A stretch of DNA of 64,000 nt, taken from positions 28,272,001 through 28,336,000 of the forward strand of contig CP093831.1 of the NCBI GenBank assembly GCA_033063855.1, written 5' to 3'. A model generated the notes under the pieces. That model did no database searches. It was not told where the DNA came from and worked only from the letters and a program-made list of their open reading frames with translations. The stretch is from Smittia aterrima. Taxonomy: Eukaryota; Arthropoda; Insecta; Diptera; Chironomidae. The position numbers were made by a program, and so were the translations under genes. Positions 11,253-24,550 of the stretch are shown piece by piece (position 1 is the first letter of the stretch; each line of letters starts with the position of its first letter).

Positions 11253-12351
11253 TCATTCATCATTAACGTAAACTGCGTCGTTGAGTTTTATTTTTCCTTG
11301 CTGTCGAATTCCTAAATGAATTCCCATCACTGGACTTTCTCCAACATTCTCAAACTGACGATACGACTTTAGAGTTTTCAATGGCTCATTGTCAAGACTT
11401 CTTTCACCCGAATGAGGATCGATGTTTGTGAACTGGCAACGAGTGCAAGGCTTAACATTTTTGAAAATCACTTCGTCGCCAATTTTCACCCATTTCCAAT
11501 TATCTTCAGCGAAAGCTGTTGCACCTCGAATAACAAAATTTGGACGGAATCGCAAAGCTGTGACATCATTTTCAATTCTTGAGTTTAATTCTTCGATGGA
11601 GTGTTCGTTGATCAGCATGAAACTAGTTGCATCATGAAGAGCTCCTGTGTCTTCAGGAATTGCTGTTTCGAATTTCTTGTTTTTCTCACGAACGTCTCTT
11701 GATGGCTTGAGTGAAGGATAAAACACTAAACGAAGTCCCGAGTCTTCGTTAAGGATAAAACGAGAAAACCAACGAGCGGCATCTTCACCAGCATCGTGAA
11801 CGTTAACGCTTTCTCCCCAAACAACAGCTTTTGTCTGATCGCGGTTCAACATCTCTTGGAAATAGATTTCGACTGAATTCATTCCTGGAGCGGTTAACTT
11901 CATGATGTCTCCAGAGATTTCGGGCATTGCTAAAACAAGTTTTGGATATTTCCTTGCAGTAACAAACTCTCCTTCACTTGTCACGACCATGAAGGATCGA
12001 TCTCGTATAAAGTTCTGTTGTAAACCAACTTGATTGCAATCGAACTCGTCAAGTCGAATCCATCCGCAAGATTTAATTGGATAACACAATAAATCGGAGA
12101 TTTCTCCGACTTTTCTCCATCTAAAAATGGAATTTATCAATTTTTAATTTCGAGTGATAAGAAATGTTTGTACTTTTTTGGTATTGTGTTGCTGCAGAGC
12201 TTTTTCTTTATAAACTTCCAAACCAAACCACCGACGATGATTGTGCCACCAAGAGCTACAACAAATTTGACTTGTTCAGGTAAAACTCCTAAAGAAATGA
12301 AAGAATTGATAATATATATTATACTATATAATATACTAAATAATTACTCAT
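11253..12351 (-). CDS. mARC: Mitochondrial amidoxime-reducing component-like protein (MOSC domain)
   Basis: Minus-strand exons 12351-12348 (ATG plus one base), 12288-12174 and 12120-11253 join in phase to 328 residues. Residues about 9-28 form an N-terminal membrane anchor (VVALGGTIIVGGLVWKF), followed by a MOSC N-terminal beta-barrel domain starting WRKVGEISDLLCYPIKSC and the MOSC domain with KPCTRCQFTNIDP. The Cys in this motif is the expected molybdenum ligand. mARC proteins take electrons from cytochrome b5 and its reductase on the outer mitochondrial membrane to reduce N-hydroxylated substrates. The two short 5' exons are my reconstruction; the main exon is certain. It is divergent from Homer. 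Confidence 0.9.
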
Positions 12352-12771
12352 CGTCTGCTTCACTTCAGAGGTAAACTATAACTGAGCTTTTCATTTTTTG
12401 AAGTTCCAGATAACAATTCGTGTCTGATAATGAAATCATTTCGAGGCTCATGTATTTTGTTATCTTATCAATTACAAACGAACAGCGCAATAACGATTAA
12501 CGAAAATCCAGTTTCTTTTCTTATCAACAAAAGCTTCTCTTCATAATTTCGATCGAATAGACTAGAAAACCGTTGAAAGCATGAGAAATATCTAATTTCA
12601 AATGAAATATCCAGAACCATACACTCGCGATTCGAGCGAGCATAAAACTTCGAAAAATATTCGAAGAAAATAGGAAAAATTCGTGTTGGACATTATCCTT
12701 AAAATCGCGACAGAGTTAATTACATCGCGCTACTCGTCTAGTAGATATTCCTTTTCAATTAACTCACCATC
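12352..12771. promoter_or_regulatory. Head-to-head promoter region mARC / Homer
   Basis: About 420 bp separate the two start codons, so the promoters must lie here, with 5' UTRs of both genes. No sharply defined element was recognised. Confidence 0.5.
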
Positions 12772-14601
12772 ATGGGGTAAGTGTATCGGTTTGAAAGTGC
12801 AAGTGATAGCAGCATGAGCCGTGATAAAATGATAAATTCAAATCTCCACCCAATTAGAGTTAGTGGAAAAATCTTTTTACTCAAATCGCTCTCAGGACAA
12901 AGTCTTTATTAATTGACGGAAATCGATTTTTGATGCGATTCCAAGAATTGAATAAATTTCTTGTCTCATACTTTGATCCAAATACCGAAATCTTTCCTTC
13001 AACATGCTTTTGCAATAAAAATTCTCCATGTTTACGAGAAAAGCGATTCCTAAGGAATTTTTTTTATCGCGTTTGCGTATTTTTCGCAATCTTTCTGTGG
13101 GTGCAAATTTTTTTTCTCTGCTGCTTCTCGACTAATCGAGTAAGATTTGCCAAAATGCTATTCGTCAGGATGTTTAATTTCCTTTCTAATCGATTGGAAT
13201 TCACGATTTCAGCGAGCAACCGATTTTCACATGCCAGGCACACGTCTTTCACATCGATCCGAAGACGAAACGAACCTGGATCACAGCATCGACGAAAGCC
13301 ATCAGCGTTAGCTTTTTCTATGATTCATCGCGGAATTTGTATCGAATCATTTCAGTGGAGGGAACAAAGGTAGATCAACAAAGCGAGTGCAAAATGTGAC
13401 TGTAATTAATTCATTTCCACTTTGAATCGTCACAGGCTGTTATTAACTCTACGATTACGCCCAACATGACATTCACACAAACGTCACAGAAGTTTGGACA
13501 GTGGAGTGACGTTCGAGCGAATACTGTTTACGGTGAGTTTCTAAAATTATCGATCGAGCTTCGCTAAAATATTTAAATTATTCTAGGACTGGGATTTGCG
13601 AGCGAAGCGGAGTTGGGAAAGTTTATTGAAAAGTTCCACGAGGTCAAGGAAGCAACGAAAAATGCGATGGCGAAAGCAAGTACTAATGGAAGTTCAGCGG
13701 TGACTCCTGTCACGTCTGCAAATGCGTCGCCTGTCACGTCGCGTTCATCCATAACTCAAAACGATAGTTTCGTGTCAGATATTGCCGACCCACCACTCTC
13801 AGCGACAGGATCCATTGTAAGTTCACTTTTAAATCTAACGATCAATGTTTAATCAATTTTTCTTTTGTAGAAGTCAGAGAGTCCTCAGCACACATCAGCT
13901 GTCAATAATAATAACACGATAGTCAATGATCATAAGACCGTATCAAGCATTTCTTCCACCGAAGGCATGACGGGTTCAGAGCAGCAACTCAAGTACGAGA
14001 ATGAACGATTAAAATTAGCTTTAGCTCAGAGGTTCGTTCTTGCTTTACGTTTCAAATGATTTATCTTTAATCTTCTTTAATTCCTCCAAAGTTCTGCTAA
14101 TGCCAAAAAGTGGGAGATCGAGCTTTCAACGCTTAAAAGCAACAATCTGCGGCTTACTAGTGCTTTACAGGTAATACCAAAAATTGATAACAAATGATAA
14201 AATTTTAATCGACAAACTTTTCTTTTTAGGAATCAACGGCTAATGTTGATGAATGGAAACGACAGCTTCATTCGTATAAAGAAGAGAATCAGAGGCTTAA
14301 ACTTAGATTACAAGATTTGGAGAATTCTAAGAGTGGCAGCGTGTCTGGAAATGATTCCTTGGCCGACGATCTACGAAAGGAGATTTCGATGTTGAAGAAT
14401 CGAATTGAAGGTCTCGAGAAAGAGCTAATGAATCAAGAAATGGAGCTGAAGTCAGCTAAAATTAGCTTAAAAGACAAAAACAACGATCCGACGATTAAGA
14501 ACCTCTCAGCGCTCTTCCAACAATTCTCGATTCACATGAGCGACCTGCAAGGTGTTCAGAAGGATATGGATAAAATTTTCCAGCATCACAAGACAACATG
14601 A
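12772..14601 (+). CDS. homer: Homer scaffold protein
   Basis: Seven exons: 12772-12776 (ATGGG), 13213-13369, 13436-13532, 13587-13816, 13871-14031, 14092-14170 and 14230-14601. All are GT-AG and in phase, giving 366 residues. The N-terminal EVH1/WH1 domain (about residues 1-110) has EQPIFTCQAHVFHIDP, FFYDSSRNLYRIISVEGTK and FGQWSDVRANTVYGLGF, and binds proline-rich ligands such as metabotropic glutamate receptors, Shank and IP3 receptor. A Ser/Thr-rich linker follows, then the long coiled coil (NERLKLALAQSSANAKKWEI onward) used for tetramerisation at synapses. Length is near fly Homer. The TGA stop is followed in frame by 131 more open codons (see next entry). Confidence 0.93.
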
Positions 14602-14997
14602 GAGTTGCAGAATCTAAAAACAAAGCTCAATCTTATTGAAAACCATCAGAGCATATTTTCCGAGGAAATTTTCAATTCCCTTCATCAGCGAGATCAAAAG
14701 AAAGACAAAAATAACAATTCCACTATCAACAACGCAGTCAAAACTAAATCGACGGATAAAATTTTACAAGTAACGAACGAGAATATTTCTCCAAGCGAAA
14801 GCATTTCCAAGAAAGATTCGTTGCCGGGAACTCAAACTTTAAAAAGAAAACGTGACGCAAAGTCTCCTTCAACAAGATCTGTCATTGATTCTCCATCATC
14901 CGATGCAACGAGTCGAAAGCAAGGAGCAACAACTGCTACGATTCTCGTCTCAAAAACAAAAACTAAAACTGGACTCCCATTGTTGTTGAAGAAGTAA
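14602..14997 (+). other. In-frame open extension after the Homer TGA (possible readthrough tail)
   Basis: After the TGA at 14599-14601 the same frame stays open for 131 sense codons to TAA (14995-14997). The first 30 residues continue a heptad pattern (LQNLKTKLNLIENHQSIF); the rest is Ser/Thr/Lys-rich with a basic patch KRKRDAKSPSTRS. There is no ATG anywhere in the frame, so it could only be made as a C-terminal extension of Homer by stop-codon readthrough or unseen splicing. It could also be chance openness in a 3' UTR. Confidence 0.4.
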
Positions 14998-16967
14998 ATT
15001 CTCAAGTGAAAGTGTTTTCCTACAAATTTGAAGAATTAACGGGCCATTCCATTTGACAAAGGACAGTGAAGTTTTTTTTAAAGAAGATTGTTAGGAACTT
15101 TAAAGACAAAGTGTGAACGCTCAACTTTGTACATACTTCAATGTCAGGGCAATTTTTACGTTCGCAAAATTCTCTTCAATGCATCAAAATATCGAAGGTA
15201 AATTACATTTCAACGTCTCTCTTCCCTCATCTATCTCGATGTGTTGCAGCTGAGGCTTTGCCATGAAGAGCACTCCCTAGCATGTAGAAAATTGTTATTA
15301 AGACATCGATCAAAGATGTTGAAGTGAAAAAATATTGGATTCCCAATTAAAAGACAAAACGACGACAATGTCTCTCTATCTCTCACTAACGCACATTCGT
15401 ATACAAACGGAAAAGAAAATTTATAAAAGGCAAACTTATAATCTTCCTTCGTTTACATCCTCACGTTTACACCTCTCTCATGTGTACACCTTCACTTGCA
15501 TAATTAATCGAAAATGTTGAAAGAGAGTTCGCTTTCTTGATGGACGTTTTCATCCTCAGAGACAAAAATGCTTCTACGATAGCGAAAGAAAAATATTTTC
15601 CACAAAATTTGAGAGAGTTCCTGTAAAGAAAAATTTGTTTCACGATTCTCGCTGCTGAAGAAAATTTCTTGGATATTTTAATTATTTTGGTCTTGACGAC
15701 TTAACCACTGAGACTTACACGATGAATGAAAATTAATTTATTAATGATTCAATTAATGAAAATTCTGAAACTTAACCATTTCCATTTTTTAAATGTTTTT
15801 TTTTTCGTCGTTAACTTGATGGATAATTTTTTTGTGCCCACCTTTTGTTATAATTGTTGAAACACGAAGAAGTGCAGCTCATGCAGCTCACAATTGTATT
15901 ACCGATATACTTAATGAGATTATTTTAGAGTATTCAAGAGACTCGTGATGATTTTTTAATATTCTTTTTTTTTTGAAGAGTGTTCAACTCGTAAAAGTAA
16001 AAATGGATAATGCTCAAGATAATTTGCATTGCAATCAGAAGCAAATTTATAAACTGAATTAAGATAAACCCCGAATCAGTTGTTAGTTGCAGGATGAACC
16101 TTTAGTTGAGCTTTCTGCATTAGTAGACGGAATACGAATTACAAAAAATAGTTGCCAAAAAAAAGAAAAAGATGAAAATTAATGTTAGTTCAAAGTTTGG
16201 ACTCAAACAAAAGCTATAAAAATTAAAAAAATGTTAATTAATTAAGATCTGATTTCTTCCGATTCTATTATTCGACATTCTCTGTTTAGTTTCTTAGACA
16301 TTGACAGACATGAAAATTTTCTATCGACTTTTCAAATTGGACGACAAATCATGAATATTAATGAAGAAAGAAGTTTAAGAAGAAGAAAAAAGAGAAGTTC
16401 TATTGCATAATCAAGGAGAATGGAGTTTGTCAATAAGAAAAAATATTCATTCGAATACCCCAGCAATTAGTTTTCATAATAGAAATTAATGAAGGACAAA
16501 ATGTAATATTTATTAATTACACTAATGAATAAAACTGATAAATTATTAATACATGACCTTGATGTTGAAGTTTTTCTTTTGAACTTTTAATTTCAGAGAA
16601 AACTCGAAGTCACTGGAAGAGATAAATGAAAAGTCGCAATTTTATATTTTCAATCAAATCTTTTCATTAATTCTTTCTTAATACGTTTACACTCTACATT
16701 TTGAAAATGATAAATTTAACACAAAAGAAAGAGGTGGGAATTCTCAACACGAAAAAGAAGATTCTCGCATGCTGAAGCATAAGCTTTGCATGAAAGTGAA
16801 ATCAATTGGAAGTACAATGAGTTGAATTGAAGAGAGTGCAAAGAAAGAAAAACGTGAGGACATTGCTTGTGAACGCTAGAAAATTAAGAATGTGGCATGG
16901 ATTTGTTCCTTTTGTGTTGTTTTGTGTATCGCGGCATGGCAATCTATGAGCAGCCAGCGAAAATGCC
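14998..16967. other. Intergenic DNA between convergent Homer and UBE2S
   Basis: AT-rich, with several polyadenylation-type signals and homopolymer runs. It probably contains the long 3' UTR of Homer. No supported gene. Confidence 0.5.
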
Positions 16968-17929
16968 TCAGAGTCGCTTTAAGATCTTTCGTTTCTCTTT
17001 CATTAGTTTCTCCTTCTTCTTGTCCTGAATTTTCTTATCGGAAGCGAGTTTCTTGCTCGAACTGCAACCGTCATCGTCAGAGTGTTCTGTTTTGCTGGAG
17101 CAGCTTGGACGTGCGTGAATATCGGTCATGAGTTTAGCTCGCTGTGAGTAGTCATCGTAATGCTCGAGCAACATCTTTCCTGCTTCTTCGTTAAGAGCTG
17201 ACTCAGCGTTCGGAACAATCAACAGGCATTTTATTGTCTAAAACGAAATGCAAATGATTTACACAATTTAATTAGACAATTGAATCAATTTCTCTTACCA
17301 GCAAAACATGTTTTATTCCTAAATCGCTCTTCCAGTCTTTTTTCAGTGTGTTGACGCAGATTTCTCCGTTTGTAGCAACATTAGGATGGAAGATCTTTGT
17401 AAGGAAAAAAGCTTTCGGTGGATTTGATGGGAAATCTTTCGGTAAAGTGAGCTGAACACGGAACTGTCCACCAGCGTATGGAGTTCCAGCTAAGAAGAGA
17501 GAAAAATGATTGTGGCGATGCGTAAAGAATTGGGTCAATGTCAAATGAGAAAATGCGTAGATTTCTCTCTCCTAATTTCCCAATTTTCCTTCCTAGACTT
17601 TTATTTACCTGGACCTTCGATGACTGCTTGAATATCGGTCAGATTGGATTCATTGAGGTGGATTTTAATTCCTTCGAGTTGTTCAGTGGAAAGGTTCTTA
17701 ACTTCTTTGGATACTTGACGAATCACTTGTGGATTATGATTTTCTAGATTTGACATCTGAAGTAAAAACGATTAATTACTTGTTTGCAAACAAAAGAAAA
17801 TGGGGGAGGAAGGAAAAACATGAAAATGAGAAAAATGGTTTCAAAACAAAAATTTCATTTCCATTTATCTCGAAATTCTTAATCTTCTCGTCTTCAACTT
17901 CACATTGATAAGATACTCACTGAACTCAT
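16968..17929 (-). CDS. UBE2S: Ubiquitin-conjugating enzyme E2 S
   Basis: Minus-strand exons 17929-17921, 17756-17609, 17489-17299 and 17237-16968 join to 205 residues. It is a UBC fold with GTPYAGGQFRVQL, the FHPNV segment and active-site Cys in NGEICVNTLKKDW, then TIKCLLIVPNAESALNEEA. It ends with a Lys-rich tail (KKKEKLMKEKRKILKRL). In animals UBE2S extends K11-linked ubiquitin chains on substrates of the anaphase-promoting complex, docking through a C-terminal LRRL-type tail; this one ends KRL. The human protein is slightly longer (222). It is divergent from the PGRMC gene. Confidence 0.93.
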
Positions 17930-18414
17930 CTTGGTGATATTTATATTTGATAATTGTTTAACTTGACTTGTTTGTAAATAAATTAAGTTTTGTGGACTCG
18001 AAGAGATTTTCAAACAATTTCAAATAAAACGCAGAGTGTTACGACCCCTTTTCCGTTAACAGTTTGAGGGGCAAACAACTTTCCAACAACAACAAGTAAA
18101 TTCCGTAAAAAAAAAATATTTGTCAGTCGCACTATGAAATTAAACCAATGAAGTAGCTCAAGTTCTACAAAGCAGAGCAAAGTTCAAGTAGTTTCTTTAT
18201 ATTAACACTTAATTTATACGAAAGAATTCGAGAAGAATATTTGCGTTCGTTTCGGAAAAAACTGTGAAATAGAATAAACTTTATTAATTCCAAAATTAAA
18301 CATCTTTGTTCGCGGTAAAGTCAGTCGAGAGGGAGTGAGCAGGAGCGCGTGTGTGTTTTAATTTGCGTGATAGATAATAAACACGATATACATTTCGAAA
18401 GTTGAACAATAACG
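17930..18414. promoter_or_regulatory. Head-to-head promoter region UBE2S / PGRMC
   Basis: 485 bp between the two start codons, AT-rich, with the TSS regions of both genes. No specific site recognised. Confidence 0.5.
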
Positions 18415-20313
18415 ATGGCAGAAGTAGAAAAAGCAACAGAAGAAGTTGGCTTCTTTAGCGAAATCATCCAGGAAATCATAAGCAGTCCCTTGAACCTTGC
18501 CCTCGTCGCCATCATCACGTTTCTCGTGTATAAAATCTTCAAGAGCCAACAGCCACCTAAGCCGTCACCTCCAAGCGCTCCCGAGCTGCCGAAGCTTCGA
18601 CGAGATTTCACGGTTGCGGAACTCAAAGCATATGATGGAAATCAACCAGATGGACGTGTACTAGTAGCTGTATTGGGAAATGTTTATGATGTAACTCGAG
18701 GAAAGAGATTTTACGGTCCGGGTGAGTTGTCACGCTGCAATGGAGCTGCGCCTTTTTCATTTAGTATCTTCAGAGGCTTTCAAGGTTCCAATTCACTTAA
18801 TGTTCACTCATTCCGTTCAATATCTTTGTTGTCAGTTCTACACATCTTCTTGTTCTCTCTCTCGAATAACAAATTCGAACATACAACTTTCCCCATACCG
18901 GTTTTCGTTATCCAAAAGTGAAGTCGCAGCAAGCTTAAACTTTCATGACTCGCTGTTCTTTCGCTGTGAGCGAATGCAATTAGCGATCTTTGTAGACGTG
19001 TTAGTAGAACTGTCTTCAATTAAAATTCAGTCGTCTGAACAAACGTAGGAAGATATTGGCTCAAAGTTTAGCAAAATGAAAGTGCCACCTGGAATCGAGT
19101 TCACGCCTTGTCACATCGTTTAATGATAATTTATGATTTATTCCATGATTATTTTAGGAGAGGCGAGTCTCCCAAAATCAATTATGTGCTTGTGTGTTGC
19201 TAGATGATTCGTCATGAAAACAGATTTGCGTTCGCCGGTAGATTGTTTTTAAACTCGCCTTGATAAAAAGATTCCCTTTTTGGAGTCTGAAGTTAATTCA
19301 ATCTTATCGGTAATATTTCATCCATACTTGGAGACATTTACAAAATCTTTTATTTATGGAGTTTATGGTGATAAGGCAGAATACAGATAGGGAAGACATT
19401 GATTAGATAAAGCAAGCAAAGCTGCTGTTATACCGGGCGTACAAAGTACCGAGAGCAAAAATGTTTTCTTATTTTTAATTTCATTTAGACGCCTACGATT
19501 CTAGACAGATTTTCTCTTTTTTTATATCGAAAACATTCGATGAATGGAAAACATGAAAGATTTATTTTGCGAATGACGTCACTTTGAGATTATTTATGAG
19601 AAGGCAGCTACTTACGAAAAAAGATTCTTGATTGCAAGATGATAGCATGACACTCAAAAAATTAATAAATTCAATTTCATTCGGTGTTGAAATGAAAACA
19701 TTCGTTTGTTGAATTAACATCGGCAACCGCCTGTTGCGTGTGTTCACTTCTACTATCTCGTGATTGTCTGAGTGTAGCGTTTTCATTGTCTGAGTCGCCG
19801 GTCGCTTATTGTGACCCTAATTCCATATCTGCCGATGTCATGATTTACCAACATCTACTATAATTCAATTGTTTTCCTCAGGCGGACCTTACGCAGCTTT
19901 TGGTGGACGTGATGCAAGTCGTGGTCTAGCGACATTCGCTGTGGAGACGAAAGAAGCTGAATACGATGACTTGAGTGACTTGTCGCCTGCTGAAATGGAT
20001 TCTGTTCGTGAATGGGAAATGCAGTTCAAAGGTGAGACTACTTCATTATAAATCTGTGACATTGAACTTTACTGTTTTCGTTTTCAGAAAAATACGACTT
20101 CGTCGGACGCTTATTGAAGGTGATTTTGATTTGAATGAAACTTTATTTACAAGTTATCAAACTAACTTCATTTCGTTTTAGCAAGGAGAGCAACCCACAA
20201 ATTATTCCGATGAGGATGATGAACCAACAGGATCTTCTGATAAATCAAGCGCTGACCAAGACAAGTCATCAAGCTCTGATGGTAAAACAGATGCCAAACC
20301 TCATAGGGAGTGA
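18415..20313 (+). CDS. PGRMC1/MSBP: Membrane-associated progesterone receptor component (MAPR, cyt b5-like haem protein)
   Basis: Exons 18415-18721, 19882-20031, 20088-20119 and 20182-20313 join to 206 residues. There is one transmembrane span (about residues 26-43, LNLALVAIITFLVYKIF), a Pro-rich linker, then the cytochrome b5-like MAPR domain: RRDFTVAELKAYDG, VLVAVLGNVYDVTRGKRFYGPGGPYAAFGGRDASRGLA, with the Tyr residues that ligate haem in this family. The tail is acidic and Ser-rich. These ER proteins bind haem and partner P450s; the insect member is called membrane steroid binding protein. The first intron (1.16 kb) is long for this window and showed no other feature. Confidence 0.93.
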
Positions 20314-23300
20314 GTCGCATAAGAAGCAAAACGAATCGAATCACGACACACCAAAAATTCGCTCCATCAAGTAACTTTTTCTATTTTCGATTAATTGTCC
20401 TCCTCGTTTTGATGAACTTGAGATTTGGCTTGTAAAATTTATTAAAATCACAATTGCAAGAACGCACCAAGTCTTGAAATATTTTTCTTTCATTGAAAAA
20501 ATATAATAATTCGTTTCATTATGATTGCTCGTGTTATTTTTTCGGTCTTTAAATAGAAGCAGATTTTACGGGTCAATGACGAAGTTCAATTCGTTCTTCC
20601 GCCGATAAACAAGATTCTTCTCGTACTTATCACATACAAACAAACAAAAAAAAACTCATTCGGAGATTTCCCTTTTCGTTACTGTTAATAGCACCATCAG
20701 ATTTGTAAATCTAAGATGTCGGCTAATATCTAAGAAGAGCACACATAGAAAAGATTTCAAAAACATTCAAGATATTTTTATTGAACAGCAGATTTTTTCT
20801 AAATGTAGAATTTGGTATTGTGAGAACCTATTAAAGAAACTGAATAAAATGAATGAAAAATAAATTTATTTCTTTTTAACTTTACTTAGGAACTCAAAAT
20901 CTTCTTTGCTGAAACATAAATCGTCGCGAAGATTCACAATATCAGAAAATCGAATCTTTTTTCGGCGACTGTGACACTTTGACTCAACGATCTCTTGTTC
21001 AAGCTTGATAGCTTTCCTTGAATCTTCTTTTACTCATCATCCTAACGAATCAAAATCATTCAGAAGATGGAAACAGAAAGCTCCATCTTACCAAAGCTGC
21101 GAGAGATAAATAAAAATACTTTCGAACAGTTTCTCGTTTTTCAACACTGCGCTGAAACTGCAACGATTCCCAAAGAAGATTGCGAAGAAAGAAGAAAGAG
21201 AAATTTATGCAAATTTATTTATTATAATGTTTTGCGCAATTACTGTTTGATATAAGAACGGACGATATGATAAAAAGCTTTTCTTTCTTCTGCAATAATA
21301 GCTCAAAAGAGAGAGAGAGGGTAATAATGACACTCATTTATCAGAGTCGGAAGAGCAGTGAAATGTCAAGCTTCTCATTCATAAATTCTTTTTCAGATTT
21401 GTGAGTTCGCTTCTGTTCGAGGCCAGAAAATATTAGCTCAGATTTTTAAAAGATATCGCTCGAGGACACTTAAAGAGAGACGGAAGGATTTTAAGAAGAT
21501 TGTCTTGTGAAAAGCGCAAAAGAAAAAGAAGTTTATTGTGTGTTTAAGAAAAAGAAAAATGCAATAAATTTATTTTTCATGAAATATTTTTCATGTTTCT
21601 TGCCAATAAATTTCGATTGCTGCGAAACATTTGATGCAAGCGAAAAATTCTTCTTTAAAAAGAAGAAAGTAAAAGATCCTTTAATCCTGTTAACGATTCT
21701 TATGCAATCTTCGAGATTTCTAAAATCTTTTCATGGACCGCAAAGCGAAGTGGAAGAACTTTTAACTGGCGAATCATTAGATGAATAATTTTATAATTGA
21801 AAATAACCACGTCAAGCTGCTACAGCAGAAGGAAGCAAAGAGATTACCGACCGTGGCGAGAAAAAGATGGAGCAAGGAATTAAAAACAATTTTAATTTCG
21901 TTTCATTACACTTTGGAGAGCATTTGAAATGAAACTTTTCTTTTTCTATCTTCGCTTGAAGAGAAAATTTAATTTGATTCAAAACCATAAACCAAAATTT
22001 AAAACAAAGACAATTGAAAAGTTTTTCCTCTTTCTCGCCGAAAAATCTGCTGTTTGCTGAACGTGTGGAAAATTCCCAAATAATTTCAATTTCTTCTGCG
22101 GCTCTCGACAATGGCTTAGACTTTTCTTCCTTCCCCTTTCGCCAGTTCTCTGCACGAAAAACTTCTTTTAATTAATTTCCGAAAGCGAGAAAAAGTCGAG
22201 GTTGAGGAAGAAAATTTGCCATTAAGCTCAAACGTCTAACTTGCACAATAGTTTTTCAATCGAGCAATCAACTTTCGATTTTAGAAATTCAACTCTAGAT
22301 TTAATTTCTCTAAGCTCTTTAGTCTTTTTCACTTGTTCACTAAAAGTCACTCGAAAGATAATAAATCAAAATCATTATCACACTTGTTTTCATTAGAGCA
22401 GAACAATCTCAACGAGTGCAGGAGAAAAGAGCTTCAGACATTTGAAACAAGCAAACATTGACTACACACATTTGCCTGCTGCTCATGTTCACAATTTCCT
22501 TTCAACAGCATAAAAGCTACCGACATAACAACATTCACGTTCTAATGATTGTAAAATAATCATGAGAGCGAGAGAAAGAGCATTTAAGTCGAGATGATAA
22601 AATTTTTAATTAATCATATTGTTCTGACACTTCCCGCCTTCACTGAACTCATAAGCGTTTGCTCCAAGATTTTAATTAAACCAAATGAACAGTAGCTCTG
22701 CTAGTGAGAGAGAAGGATTGAGGTTTAAAGTGATAAACCAAACCAAACATTAACGTTTACGGTTGGAAAGCACTTCGGCAAATGAAGGCCGATGCCCGAG
22801 CGATGCTCACTTGCCACGAATTCGACCATAAATATTTAATGAACATTATTAATGTGTTTTACATTCTTCTCCGCTCCAGCCAAGGGATTTTATCAGCTGA
22901 GGAATTTACTATGTCTGTTGAACATATGATCGGACTATTCGAAATATGAGAAACACCTTCGGTCTCGATAAAAGCCAATGAATGAAAAAAAAAGGTTTTT
23001 GGGGTGAAAATTCTTTTGAAGCATCAAATGATTTTACTCTAGAACATGAATGAATCGACTACGATAAACATTCATCAATTAAATGTAATGAACCAGTTCT
23101 TTCTTGTTCACTCACTCGAGAAAAACGTGACTTTATTTCTTAAGGATGAGGGGAGTGCTCTCTCAGTCTCTTAATTTGTCAACTTTTCACTCTCCTCATC
23201 AACATGTTGATTGATGACACGTCTGACTCCATCGTGTGAGTGAACATCGTTTGGGGGTGAAATGAAAGGAAAATCGTGTGGTCGGTAGACACTGCTAAGG

Positions 23301-24550
23301 AGATTAATGCGACTTTTACAAGTTTTCCCATTTTCTTCTTTTGCTTCTTCTGATCCCAATTCAACTACAAGTGAAAGGTTGAATTAAGTTGATAATAAAT
23401 TGATTGATTGATGTGAAGTCTCATTGATCCATTCTGGACAATCATTAACCTCTCAGACGTCTTCAATTTCATTAAGAGCATCGAGACACGAATCCTGCAT
23501 AAGAAACATTAAAAACAAATTTTCTGCGAATACACAAAGCGCAGAGAGATAAATAAAAAAAAATGATAAACTTTGCGACTTAACAACAATCTTGTTTTTC
23601 ACATCTTGTTCCATTGAAGATTCTCTCGTCTTCTGTTACGATTCACTACTTTTCTTATAAGCATTAAGCATTATCTTCTTCCTTGTTACAATCTTCTTCT
23701 CATCTTTCAGTGCTTTTTTTTGTTCCGGCAAGACGAGAAAAATCTGAATTTCATAAACAAGCAGAGGCGGATCACGACGAGAAGGAGAACGAACGTTTGA
23801 GACGGGAAAGTTCTGCCGGATTCATCCTTTCATAAAAAAGAAATGTAAAGTTTTCTTGAGAGACTTCGCTATTATCATCCTTTAGAAAGCAGTAATTGCG
23901 CAAAACATCATAATAAATAAATTTGCATGATGACATCATCGTTGTCTCTTGAGAGTTTCTGCAGTTGAAGTCGAGAAAATGTGTTAATAGCGTTTGAGGT
24001 TCATGGATCGAAGTGATTTCCTTTAAAAACTTGTTAACGAAGAAAATGCTGAAAGATTTTTTAACGTTGCATAAGTGGAAGCGGAAACTGCGTGTTTTGA
24101 GAGAGAGAATCCTTTAGCCACATGTGCCACTTGTTTTTGTTTTTATTTACTTTTCACGCTCGCTCCTTTCGTTGCCACAGAAATTTTTGTTTGTTTGGGT
24201 TCGTGAACATCATAATAAGTCATTTCAGTTGCGACATAAAAAGTCGTCGTCACTTCATTTGCTGATGCGATCTTTTGAGATGATTTCCAAATTGGTTTCT
24301 TGTCTCAAACGACTTAATGCTTAAAACAGAAGTTTCTTTCATTTCAGTTTTCAAGAAATGATTCGACTTGAGAGTCGTTTAAAGATTCAGATGATTCAGT
24401 CTCTTTTCGAACGTGTTGGAGTCAACAAACAAAATCTTTTTAAGAAAATGAATCCTTCGAGTTAAATAAGTTTAAAAGAAAACTTCTTAGTTCACTTCCT
24501 CACAATAAGAACGCGAAACCTTTGAGATTGGCGACATGTCTGAATGTTAA
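20314..24550. other. Gene-poor region between PGRMC and the bHLH gene
   Basis: 4.2 kb of AT-rich DNA with AG-rich microsatellite patches (for example 21305-21320). It holds the 3' end of PGRMC (AATAAA near 20843). Two short frames around 20.88-21.26 kb are listed among rejected items. It is a natural place for enhancers of the developmental bHLH gene, but no element was identified. Confidence 0.5.

Noticed and set aside
20871..21030. Minus-strand frame ending KEDFEFLSKVKKK with a nearby AATAAA
   Set aside because: It looks like a possible last exon, but no credible acceptor or upstream exon was found.
21067..21255. Plus-strand frame of 62 codons (METESSILPKL start) with several Cys
   Set aside because: No signal peptide, splice partner or recognisable family; it overlaps a region with an equally open short minus-strand frame.
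21507..21788. 93-codon Lys/Phe-rich plus-strand frame
   Set aside because: Low-complexity composition, no start context or family resemblance.
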